The notes below the pieces were generated by a model. That model was not told the origin of the DNA. It was given only the letters and a program-made list of their open reading frames with translations, and did not search any database. A DNA stretch of 64,000 nt, taken from the NCBI GenBank assembly GCA_031216915.1, contig JAUFNR010000011.1, positions 186,001 to 250,000 on the forward strand, written 5' to 3'. Below, piece after piece: positions 22,640 to 32,595 of the stretch. A program made the translations under genes and the position numbers. The stretch comes from Pictodentalium vernedei. Its lineage: Eukaryota; Mollusca; Scaphopoda; Dentaliida; Dentaliidae. How positions within the stretch are numbered: position 1 is the stretch's first letter; each line of letters opens with the position of its first letter.

Positions 22640-23690
22640 TCCCAAAGGAGGGCCAGAGCGTCCACGGCGAAAGCCCTGCGTGATCCACTGAACATTCGTC
22701 CAGTGGAGAAGGTGAGGATGAAGAGATTCTGGTAACTGAAGCACCAGATCCAGAGAATCAACAACCGGCCTCCAACGACAGAGCAGAAAGTGTTGGAGAG
22801 GTCTGACATGCAGCCGACCTAGAGGAATGAGATCTGCCACTGAACCGCAGAGACCGAGCAGCCGAAGAATACTCCGTGCTGTCATGGATGTGGACTGGGA
22901 CAGAGTCAGAGCAAAAGCTGAGAGAATCACAGCCCTGGCCTGGGGAACCGCCACCGTATTGAACTGAGTGCGGAAGGCCATCCCCAGATGACAAAACAAC
23001 TGAGAAGGGACCAGATCCGACTTCTCCTCGTTGACTCTGAATCCTAGCGACGTGAGCAAGCTCAACAGAGTGTTGACATCCAACTCCAGTAAGGCAGCAC
23101 TGGAATGCCTCTGGAGGATATCGTCTAGATATGCCGAAGTAGGCACCCTGGACTGTGTGCGATGGAAGGCTATCACATGCGACATCAGTCGGGGGAAGGC
23201 CCAAGGAGCCAGGTTGAGGCCGAAAGGCATGGCCTTCAACTGGTAAACTCGCCCCAGAAAAGTGAACCTGAGATACTTCCGAGACACCCGATGAATCGGA
23301 ACGTGAAAGTAAGCGTCTCGCAGGTCAATGCTGGAAGCGAAATCTCCCTGGTGAATGGAACAGCGGACCGACCTGAAAGTCTCCATGCTGAACTTGGGAA
23401 CAATGATAGACTGGTTCAGGATACTCAGATCGATAACCGGTCGGGGTCGGCCGTCCTTCTTCGGCTCCAAGAACAGGCGGGAATAAAACCCCACTGATGA
23501 CCTCGATCGCCCCCTTGGCCAGGAGATTGTCTATCTCCGTGGACAAAAGCTCCCGACATAAAACGTCTGAAGGAACTGTGGTTGGAAGAGGCACTCTGGA
23601 CAGAGCGGGGTGCCTTTGGAAGGATATTCGCAGCCCGGACCGAACAACATCTAACACCCAAGGAACGGATGTGATGGTGGCCCAACGGTC
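22640..23690 (-). pseudogene. DIRS-2 reverse transcriptase, RNase H deleted
   Basis: A long frame starts near 23494 with FYSRLFLEPKKDGRPRPVID, then SSIDLRDAYFHVPIHRVSRK, AMPFGLNLAPWAFPRLMSHV and the catalytic YLDD (23120-23131). It runs through SILRLLGLCGSVADLIPLG to QWITQGF near 22680. In element 1 the equivalent WLTQGV is followed by the whole RNase H domain. Here it joins AVDALALLWDG, which lies after RNase H in element 1, so about 0.75 kb is missing. RT itself has all visible core motifs; upstream, a frame change near 23490 separates LSRELLSTEIDNLLAKGAIE-type sequence. Confidence 0.75.
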
Positions 23691-23699
23691 TGTGAACTC

Positions 23700-25189
23700 T
23701 GCTATCCTTCCTTCAACCTGGGATGAAGCGAGGTGAGGACCTTCAGTTCGAGCCCGACGAGGCCCGCGAGAGGAGAAATCACCTTCTCTACTGAATGAAG
23801 AATCCTGAGACTTCCCTCTAGCCTGCCGACACTTACCCTTACCCCGTGAGTAAGAAGTAGAAGGGGTGGCAGAAGAATCTGCCCTTTGCTTCGCAGAGGA
23901 AGCAGAAGGGTACTTGTTAGGCTTTGAATGGTCCCTGCCTCCCCTAGAAGGCTGATCAAGCTGACGAAGCAGCAGCTGATCTTTGGAATGACGTAGGACG
24001 TCATCCCAGACCGTCGACATGGAACGCATGGAACAGTAGTGGACCTGCCAAAGAAGCAGATCGAAGAGCAGCGCACTGCCCCCACGAAGGGATAGGCCTG
24101 TGTCCAGTACAGAGTCCCTCGAACTGGTTCCAAAATAGCCATGTCACAGGCATGCGTGTGAGTAAGATGTGAGTAAGAGTAAGATGCATGAGCGCCTTGG
24201 ACAGCACACGCAAAGGAGCCTGTACATCATCAGCTAAGGCAGAGACGAAGTGACTGGAGAGAGAAAGCATACCCAGCATTTCTCTCGATAAGCCCAACAT
24301 GGACTCCAGAGTCGTCATAGGAATGACGGCAGACTTGGGCTTGGAAGGAGGAAATTGGAGTCCTGATCCAAACCGTCAAAGTCTGGCAGACTGACGGATT
24401 GGCGAAATCGTAGTAACGATAACGCACCAGAGGCAAAAAGGTGTCAACCCTGGTGAAGACCGGAGCCTTCATGGCCTTGGAAATCAGCTTAGAGTCCAAG
24501 GCTGAAAATGCTTCAACAACCTGTACTGACTGGCACAGTCGAAGATGCTCAGAAGCAGGTTGCTACACAGGCCGTAGGCACGCGACCAATGATCGCAGCC
24601 TGGCTGACACTGTCGGCTGGTTTGATGATTTGAAATCCGGAAGGAACCCAAACACAAAGGCAAGAGCTGCTCCCAAGTCAGAAGATTGCTGGATCTCGAC
24701 ATCAAGGATGTCTGACTCCTCCCTGGAGTCAGAAGACACATAGCCCATCATGGGCAAACCAGCCGACTCCTCCCATGGTGTAGGCACACCAGGGGGATCA
24801 GAAAGCGGCCTGTTTCCAATCCCGGGAGGCTGCGCCACAGTTGGCACCTGGAAACCACTCGCTGCCTCGTTGGAATCAACAGGAAGGCTCTTGGACAGAA
24901 CCTGAGTGAGAAAGGAGAGGGCCTCCCTAAGCTCACTGCCCGTACCGGCCGGTTCAATATGGGGACGAACCAGCAAAGTGGCTTCACACCTGACCCTCTC
25001 AACCAGCAAAGGGTCACAATCCTCCAATACATCCGAAGCGGAGCGACGGGCAGCAGCCGAAACATCTGAGGGCAGACGGGTATATGGGTACGACACACCC
25101 CGAGGATCAACATAGCGGGAACTCAGGAGAGTTGCTGCAGACCTCGGCGGGGCAGAAGGTCCAGGCTGCACAGAAGGCATTGGTCCCAC
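23700..25189 (-). pseudogene. DIRS-2 gag-like ORF, broken
   Basis: Frames from 25189 downward give SDPPGVPTPWEESAGLPMMG, SSDSREESDILDVEIQQSSD, FVFGFLPDF, KLISKAMKAPVFTRVDTFLP, LGLSREMLGMLSLSSHFVSA and LRHSKDQLLLRQLDQP. The order matches the element 1 gag C-terminal half. Several frame changes (about 24560, 24320 and 24010) break it. The Cys-rich N-terminus of element 1 is absent because the region is replaced by a minisatellite. Confidence 0.6.
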
Positions 25190-25279
25190 AAAACTGGCCG
25201 TGTGACCAGAATGAGTGGATGGAAAACACCAATGACAAAACCGTGGTACTCAACGGCGCAGAGACCACAGTAGAGGGTT

Positions 25280-25700
25280 CGGCCGGCAGCCACTTCCAAC
25301 TTTGCGGATGGGGAATAACTCTCACCAGATGTGGTCGAGTCGGGAGGCCCCGAAACGACAGCGTTCCACATCCACCGCGGGTACGGGAGGAGCTGCACAT
25401 CCCCCACGGAGGGGGAGTAACTCTCACCAGATGTGGTCGAGTCGGGAGGCCCCGAAATGACAGCGTTCCCCACCCCCCGCGGGTGCGGGAGGAGCTGAAC
25501 ATCCCCCACAGAGGGGGTATAACTCACACCAGACGTGGTTGAGTCGAGAGGCCCCAAAATGACAGCATTCTCCGCCCCCCCCCCCCCCCCCCCCCCACAT
25601 GCAGGAGGAGCTGCACATCACCCACGGAGGGGGTATAGTATAACTCACATCAGACGTGGTCGAGTCAGGAGGCCCCGAAACGACAGCTTTCCACACCCAC
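25280..25700. repeat. ~114-bp minisatellite inside DIRS-2
   Basis: Four copies contain GTGGTCGAGTCGGGAGGCCC-type blocks, followed by AACGACAGCGTTCC, CGGGAGGAGCTG and CATCCCCCAC. Copies are highly similar, so amplification is recent. A 22-base C run lies at 25575-25596. It occupies the position of the gag N-terminal half. Confidence 0.7.
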
Positions 25701-26154
25701 CGTGGGTGTGGGAGGAACAGGCAAGGGCAAAAGGAATTGCCCTAAAGGAACCGAACTGGAAATAACAGAGGTGAGATCAGTAGAAGAAAAAGGTGAACTC
25801 AACAGATACAGAAAGTAGAAGAACACCCTCAACTACGAGAGAAGGTGGCAGAAAAAAAACGGTGGGTACATGACAGAACCCAGACGGCCGACAGGGACCG
25901 AAAAAAACCGAAATTCAGCCCTCAACAGAGTAAAGAAATCCTGTCCAGACAGTCCCTCATTGACACCGAACTCCAATAACAATTTAAATTTATCAACCGA
26001 AAAATTTCATTATCAAACCGCGTTGACACGATGTCGAAAAAACATTCGCGAAAACGAAATATATAAATAATATACAATGAGAATGTGGTTGAAAATATTA
26101 ACGAGAATATATAATAATCCGGAAGGAACCCAAACACAAAGTAATAAGAAAGGA
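25701..26154 (-). other. DIRS-2 5' end region
   Basis: No coding frame is supported. It contains a 25-bp exact copy (about 26117-26141) of a gag segment at 24637-24661, and ends with the element's outer terminus at 26154. Confidence 0.5.
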
Positions 26155-26282
26155 AGCTTGATATATATTCCTAATTTCAGGTTTTGAGTTCCCATAAAAA
26201 CTTGATGGGAACTTTTTCTATAGGACTGAATGGTAAGAATCTGAACATAGAGGGGTAGCCACTACATTCGGATCGCTGAACT
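26155..26282 (-). repeat. Dispersed repeat, inverted partner of 18796-18922
   Basis: Reverse-complement match of the left copy over about 127 bp with scattered substitutions. It starts immediately after the DIRS-2 terminus, so DIRS-2 inserted into or beside it. Confidence 0.6.
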
Positions 26283-26455
26283 ATTGGTAACTTCACTGTT
26301 TTGCTGTTCAGTTTGTTTACAGACCTGAAGTGCCACCACGAGATGATTTCCTCATGACTGATACTGTACCAATTGATAACTATAAAATTCGAGGACTGTG
26401 ACTGAGTTCAGCGTGAGAATTTTATTCTTTTCAACTGGAAGTAATTATTCCTCTA

Positions 26456-26842
26456 TTTATTTATTTATTTATCTATTGGTGTTTTAAGGTCACATATTTC
26501 TGCACAATGGCTAATAATGACCGCGACAGTTTTATGGGTGTAGGAAGCCAGAGTATCCAGAGAGAACCACCGGGCAACGGCGAGCAACTGTCAGCTCCCC
26601 AACATACTGACTCCACACAAGCAGGGTTAGCATTGGTTGAAGACAGGTGCACCATCGACATGCAGTACGCCTTAGTACACAATGTCACTGTGCCCCCTCC
26701 CCCCCCCCCCCCCCCCCCCCTGTGGGCAATGGGGGTGAAGTGTCTTGCCCAAGGACACAAAGCGGTTGCCGCAGGTGGGATTCGAATCGAGGACCTCTCG
26801 GCTTGCAGACTGCATCCCTACCAACTGAGCCACCGCGCCCCC
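26456..26842 (-). mobile_element. tRNA-derived SINE, copy 2
   Basis: Full-length copy: the head starts at 26842 with GGGGGCGCGGTGGCTCAG, the B box GGTTCGANTCC form reads near 26785, and an AATAAATAAATA-type tail lies at 26456-26475. A 13-bp target duplication, AATTATTCCTCTA, flanks it (26443-26455 and 26843-26855). It differs from the others in a C-run expansion (26694-26720) in the body. Confidence 0.9.
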
Positions 26843-26859
26843 AATTATTCCTCTAAATA

Positions 26860-27229
26860 AATACATTTAGAACATGGTTTCAACAACTGAAAATCATCAG
26901 TGGCACCGTTTTATTTTGCCAACGTTATAAATTAGTTTAGCCCACTGCTTGGGAAGAATCATCAACGTGATGCACGATCATATGGAGACCTAAAAGGTCA
27001 AGGCATTTTGCGATAAAAATAAAACATTCAATGATGAATGTGCAGTCTCCACAGTTATTTACTGTATAAGTGGTTAGGCCTATCAATAGTAAATACGCCA
27101 TACATATGATCTCACACATTTGCTGGGGATTTCCACACACGTTGTACAAGTAATTAATCAAATTAGCGTCGACCAGTCTCCATGAATAAACATAAAGAAA
27201 ATTTGGGCAAACGGGAAACAGCTCACCAT
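26860..27229. other. No gene seen
   Basis: About 370 bases of apparently unique AT-rich sequence between SINE 2 and family G. No exon or repeat is recognised. Confidence 0.4.
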
Positions 27230-27472
27230 AAAAAAACTAGAGGATGGCCACCAAAGGGTGGCTGATTCCCCCGAAAAAAGCCTTGATAGCCATTCCAACC
27301 TTATTCGCGACACACCCTCTGGTTGTGGACAATAATAATACCAAGTATCATTAATATCCTTGAAGGCTGTAAGAAGTTATGGAGCGGACACGAATTCCGT
27401 CTACGCCCGGACGGACAGACAGACGACGTCACGGCTCGATTCCCCCGAATTTTTTTCGGGGGAATAATAATT
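27230..27472 (+). mobile_element. Hairpin element family G, short, no tandem core
   Basis: The 5' motif TTCCCCCGAAAAAA (27266-27279) is the exact reverse complement of TTTTTTCGGGGGAA (27451-27464), the right arm of the 3' hairpin starting at 27437. A GGACGGACAGACAGAC run precedes the hairpin. It is only ~240 bp and lacks the tandem core, so it shows the minimal end structure of the hairpin elements. Confidence 0.65.
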
Positions 27473-27799
27473 AGGGCAACCTTTAGGTGAACGAAACAAC
27501 TGTTCACCCAATTCATGCAGGCCTGCAATGTATCATTTTGATAGAGTATAATTTGTATTCATATTTGATTAAAACCAAGATGAACATAATTTTTTTCTTA
27601 TTTTGAGCAAACCTGAAATGAAAAATAATGTACTGAGGGCAATTACAATTCTACTAAACATACAGATCTTACAAGATCAGAGGTTTTACTATGTTGCACA
27701 CGCGTCATGTGTGCATCGTATCATGAGCAAATAATCATGATGTGCATCGCATCGTGAACATCCAAATCGTTGCAGCCCCACACATCAGCTGTAACACTT
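27473..27799. other. No gene seen
   Basis: About 330 bases of AT-rich sequence between families G and H with no recognised coding or repeat content. Confidence 0.4.
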
Positions 27800-30700
27800 G
27801 CTGGATTATTATCCCCGCATTTTAAAAAATGCGGGGATATTGTCATGATCTCTGTCCATACGTCCATACTTCCGTACGTCCGGTTTTGTAATTCGAAACG
27901 CTGTAACTTTCTACAGTTGTTCGATAGGGTCTGTGCAAGCCAAAAATACAACTTTTAAATTTTTGTGCCACCAGGTGGCTTCTGTGGAGCCACTTAAAAA
28001 ATGCGTTATTTTTTCACTTTTTTGCTGAATAGTCCCAACCTATGTAATTCGGAGTTCTAAAATTACACTAGGGTGTTGCTAAATGATCTGTAGATATGTA
28101 GGAAGGTTTCGGATTTTTCGGGTGCCACGTGGCTGTGCCACCGTAGCCACTTTTGTGTTTTCTTAGACCGTTTCCGGCAAAAGGCTCGTAGGATATGTAA
28201 TTCGAAATGCTAAATCCATGCTCAGATGTTGCAGTAGGGTCTATAGATGCGCACGAAGGTTTCAGATTTTTCGGGTGCCACGTGGCTGTGCCACTGTAGC
28301 CACTTTTGTGTTTTCTTAGACCGTTTCCGGCAAAAGGCTCGTAGGATATGTAATTCGAAACGCTAAATCCATGCTCAGAAGTTGCAGTAGGGGCAACAGA
28401 TGCGCAGGAAGGTTTCGGATTTTTCAGGTGCCACCGTAGCCACTTTTGTGTTTTCTTGAACCGTTTCCGGCGAAAGGCTCGTAGGGTATGTCATTTGAAA
28501 CGCTAAAACCATGCTCAAATGTTGCAGTGGGGTCTGTAGATGCGCACGAAGGCTTCGGATTTTTCAGCTGCCACGTGGCTGCGCCACCATTGCCACTTTC
28601 GTGTTTTCTTAGACCGTTTCCGGCGAAAGGCTCCTAGGGTATGTAATTCGAAACGCTAAAACCATGCTCAAATGTTGCAGTAGGGTCTCTAGATGTGCAC
28701 GAAAGTTTCCGATTTTTTAGGTGCCACGTGGCTGTGCCACCGTTGCCACTTTTGTGTTTTCTTAGACCGTTTCCGACAAAAGGCTCCTAGGGTATGTAAT
28801 TCGAAATGCTAAAACCATGCTCAAATGTTGCAGTAGGGTCTGTAGATGTGCACGAAGGTTTCGGATTTTTCAGGTTCCACGTGGCTGTGCCACCGTTGCC
28901 ACTTTTGTGTTTTCTTAGACCGTTTCTGGCGAAAGGCTCCTAGGGTATGTAATTCAAAACGCTAAAACCATGCTCAAATGTTGCAGTGGGGTCTGTAGAT
29001 GCGCACGAAGGTTTCAGATTTTTCAGCTGCCATGTGGCTGCGCCACCATTGCCACTTTCGTGTTTTCTTAGACCGTTTCCGGCGAAAGGCTCCTAGGTAT
29101 GTGATTCGAAATGCTAAAAGCACGCTCAGAAGTTGCAGTAGGGTCTGTAGATGCGCACGAAGGTTTCGGATTTTTCAGGTGCCACATGGCTGTGCCACCG
29201 TTGCCACTTTTGTGTTTTCTTAGACCGTTTCCGGCGAAAAGGCTCCTAGGGTATGTAATTCGAAACGCTAAAACCATGCTCAAATGTTGCAGTGGGGTCT
29301 GTAGATGCGCACGAAGGTTTCGGATTTTTCAGGTGCCACGTGGCTGTGCCACCGTTGCCACTTTTGTGTTTTCTTAGACCGTTTCCGGCGAAAGGCTCCT
29401 AGGGTATGTAATTCGAAACGCTAAAACCATGCTCAAATGTTGCAGTGGGGTCTGTAGATGTGCACGAAGTTTCAGATTTTTCAGCTGCCATGTGGCTGCG
29501 CCACCATTGCCACTTTCGTGTTTTCTTAGACCATTTCCAGCGAAAGGCTCCTAGGGTATGTAATTCGAAATGCTAAAACCATGCTCAAATGTTGCAGTAG
29601 GGTCTGTAGATGTGCACGAAGGTTTCAGATTTTTCAGGTGCCACGTGGCTGTGCCACCGTTACCACTTTTGTGTTTTCTTAGACCGTTTCTGGTGAAAGG
29701 CTCCTAGGGTATGTAATTCGAAATGCTAAAACCATGCTCAAATGTTGCGGTGGGGTCTGTAGATGCGCACGAAGGTTTCAGATTTTTCAGGTGCCACGTG
29801 GCTGTGCCACCGTTGCCACTTTTGTGTTTTCTTAGACCGTTTCCGGCGAAAGGCTCCTAGGGTATGTAATTCGAAATGCTAAAATCATGCTCAAATGTTT
29901 CAGTGGGGTCTGTAGATGTGCACGAAGGTTTCAGATTTTTCAGCTGCCTAGTGGCTGTGCTGATGCCACTTTCATGTTTTCTTAGACCGTTTCCGGCGAA
30001 AGGCTCCTAGGGTATGTAATTCGAAATCCTAAAACCATGCTCAAATGTTGCAGTAGGGTCTGTAGATGCGCACGAAGGTTTTGGATTTTTGGGGTGCCAC
30101 GTGGCTGTGCTACCGTTGCCTCTTTCATGTTCTCTTAGACCATTTCCGGCAAAAGGCTCCTACAGTATGTATTTCGAAATGGTAAAACCATGCTCAAATG
30201 TTGCAGTAGGGTCTGTAGATGTGCACAAAGATTTCGGATTTTTCAGGTGCCACGTGGCTGTGCCACCAATGCCACTTTCGTGTTTTCTTAGACCGTTTCC
30301 GGCGAAAGGCTCCTAGAGTATGTAATTCGAAACGCTAAAACCATGCTGAGATGTTAAAGTAGAGTCTGTAAATGCGTAGGAAGGTTTTGGATTTTTTGGG
30401 TGCTAAGTGGCTGTGTCACCGTTGCCACTTTCGTGTTTTCTTAGACCGTTTCCGGCGAAAGGCTCCTAGGGTACGTAATTCGAAATGCTAAACGCATGCT
30501 GAAATGTTGCAGTAAGGTCTGTAGATGCGTACAAAGGTTTCAGATTTTTCAAATGCCACGTGTCGGTGCCACCGTTTTTCTTTCGTGTTTTCTTAGATCA
30601 TTTCCGGCGAAAAGCTCCCAGAGTATGTAATTTGAAATGCTAAAACTATGCTCAAAAGTTGCAGTAGGGTCTGTAGATGTGCACGAAGGTTTCGGATTTT

Positions 30701-31000
30701 TGGGGTGCCACCGTTGCCACTTTCATGTTTTCTTAGACCGTTTCCGGCGAAAGGCTCCCAGGGTACATGTATGTAATTCGAAACGCTAAAACCATGCCCA
30801 AATGTTGCAGTGGAGTCTGTAGGTGCGCACGAAGCTGTGTCACCTGTGCCACTCAATATGATTTTAGTGTGTCATATAATACATTTCATCTTTGTATCAA
30901 GCATTCATACAAAGTCAAGGATGCAAATGCGGGGATTCACTGTAGTGTGCTTTGCACACAAGTGACACCATCTAGTCACACTTTTCATTGTAATTTGAAA
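27800..31000 (+). mobile_element. Hairpin element family H, copy i, ~153-bp array
   Basis: The 5' end has a hairpin at 27811-27838 containing CCCCGCATTT. The reverse complement AAATGCGGGG recurs at 30925-30934, followed by the terminal hairpin GTGTGCTTTGCACAC (30945-30959). The core has about 19 monomers of ~153 bp carrying GACCGTTTCCGGCGAAAGGC and GGTGCCACGTGGCTGTGCC. Short ORFs in it are translations of the repeat, not genes. A second, diverged copy lies at 42235-43345. Confidence 0.65.
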
Positions 31001-31179
31001 TGCCAATGTTTGTGAGGTGCGCAATAAAACACTTATGTGGATGGAAAATGAGGCGGGTGATAGCACTTAGGGCGATTACTTGCCTCAAGACACCAATTCA
31101 ATGGTGTTCTGCTGTTCATGGCAGCTCTTACTGAACCTGTACTCAGTTAACAAGATTTAACCATATTTAGGCTACTTAC

Positions 31180-31255
31180 TGTCAATTTTGATAAGTTTAT
31201 AATAGGCATCACTCAATTCCTGAAACTTCTCCTTTGCTGCTGGATCATCATGATT
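31180..31255 (-). CDS. Exon of a J-domain (DnaJ/HSP40) protein, second half of J domain
   Basis: Minus-strand exon of 76 bases bounded by a TTTTTCAG acceptor (ending at 31256) and a GTAAGT donor (starting at 31179). Read from 31255 in phase 0 it gives NHDDPAAKEKFQELSDAYYK and then LIKID, which is helix III of a J domain with the conserved KFQELSDAY core. It joins the exon at 32100-32152 in frame, right after HPDK. It ends in phase 1, so further exons lie at lower coordinates; none was identified. J-domain proteins stimulate Hsp70 ATPase through HPD. Which DNAJ subfamily is not clear from 42 residues. Confidence 0.85.
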
Positions 31256-32099
31256 CTGAAAAAAAAAATTAATGGACATTTCTCATTTTAAACTCTCATA
31301 GTAAGAATCTTCATGACTGTTAGAGAAGTTGCACAGAAAGGAATCAACAGAAATCTGTGTTAAATTTTCAATGCTCAACAGGAAATACTTGATTGAAATC
31401 ATCACAGATTGAAAATTTGGAAAGTTTATGTTCACTAATTAGTGAACATACTTCAAAAGCTCCATAAAAATCAGTTCATGAATACACAGAATGACACTGT
31501 GGCCTCTCATTTTATCCTTCTGTGCAAGCACTCGTGCCATATCAATTAACCCATTCACACGCGTGTGTCATTCTGTGTTTATTACATGCCTTCACATCTA
31601 TAAAAACAATTATCAGAAAGACACTCAGCAATTCATTTGACATATCGTCCCCTGAGTTTCAATGTGTTCTATGTGCCTGCACATAGAACACAATGGAACC
31701 AAGCGGACGAACTATCAACAAAAAGAACACCTTTTATTGCCAACCACATTTGTGAGGAGAACCTGTGTTACTATTTTTAGCTATCGCTAGTGATTCAAAT
31801 TGTAATTGCAGTGCACGATTTGTAGAAAATTCCAGTGAAATTTTGCTTCTATTTAAAAAAAAGTCTGTCAACGATTTCTGTTCTGCACATGTTTTCATTT
31901 TCCACACGGTTTAGTGTTGCTGTTGATAGGAATTTCATAGAACAGGAGTGTAATAAATGTAGGGACAGTTGTGCACACAAACATTTTTGGACAGACATAC
32001 AGGGTAACCACACTGTAAGCACCACTTCTTCAAAGTAGGGGAAAAATAAAATTTTGGAAACAAAACAATGTACAGAAATTTTCTGTACACAAACTGTAC
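31256..32099 (-). other. Intron of the J-domain gene
   Basis: Runs from the GTACAG donor (32099 downward) to the TTTTTCAG acceptor (31256). It contains two perfect palindromes, 31427-31450 (24 bp) and 31663-31692 (14-bp arms, 2-base loop), and a third at 32069-32089 next to the donor. No ORF is supported. Confidence 0.75.
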
Positions 32100-32152
32100 C
32101 TTATCTGGGTGACACTTCAGGGCTAACTTCTTGTAAGACTTTTTTATGTCAT
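32100..32152 (-). CDS. Exon of a J-domain (DnaJ/HSP40) protein, carrying HPD
   Basis: Minus-strand exon of 53 bases between a TTTCTTTTTTCAG-type acceptor (ending at 32153) and a GTACAG donor (starting at 32099). After two bases completing a split codon it reads DIKKSYKKLALKCHPDK: helix II and the invariant His-Pro-Asp loop that contacts Hsp70. The phase fits the next exon at 31180-31255. Upstream exons should lie at higher coordinates, beyond the repeat array starting at 32600, and were not found. Both exons are intact and frame-consistent, so this looks like a live host gene. Confidence 0.87.
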
Positions 32153-32530
32153 CTGAAAAAAGAAAAACAAAATAGTGAGTAAAACTGTATTCCCTTCTGA
32201 ATGCCATAGTTCTCTGCTCAGTGTAAGCATTTTATCTGGCCTTTCAATAACTGAACAGAACTTCAGAGATACATATACTTCATGTGCGACTGATAAGGAT
32301 AATGAATTTGAAAATCTCTTTTTCTGTAGTGCTACAGTACAATGATCACAAAAGCCGTCTTTTTCACGATCAGATCGTAACACACTTACAAAGGTAGGTG
32401 GACATTTTATAAATAAAATACTGCAAAATTAAGGCTTAACTCTTTCAACACGAGAGACTGCTTTTCCGGTCCAGGAACACGATACGTCATAATTTCATTA
32501 AGTAGGATTGCAACAACGTGAAAGTGTGTG

Positions 32531-32595
32531 GTAGAACAATTAATATTTTCAACGTGCAGCCTTCAGCTGCACGTTGAAAATATTAATTGCTCTAC
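32531..32595. repeat. Long near-perfect hairpin (30-bp arms)
   Basis: Left arm 32531-32560 and right arm 32566-32595 pair with a single mismatch around a 5-base loop (CTTCA). The arms include CAACGTGCAGC. It lies ~380 bp upstream (in gene sense) of the HPD exon. No ORF. Confidence 0.8.

Larger units (their letters stand above)
20985..26154 (-). mobile_element. DIRS-type retrotransposon, element 2 (internally deleted)
   Basis: Same layout as element 1, read on the minus strand: gag (25.2-23.7 kb), reverse transcriptase (23.7-22.7 kb) and recombinase (22.5-21.5 kb). The left end carries the palindrome-ended unit at 20985-21396; the right end finishes with TAATAAGAAAGGAA (26141-26154), which matches the left terminus in inverted form. 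RNase H is missing, part of the recombinase is lost, and gag is broken by a minisatellite (25280-25700). It cannot be autonomous. At protein level it is clearly a different subfamily from element 1. Confidence 0.75.

Noticed and set aside
28999-30316. Series of short ORFs with similar proteins
   Set aside because: They are frame translations of the family H monomer.
27800-30850. CRISPR-like regular repeats
   Set aside because: Monomers are ~153 bp and contiguous, with no unique spacers between short repeats, and the genome is eukaryotic. This is a tandem array.
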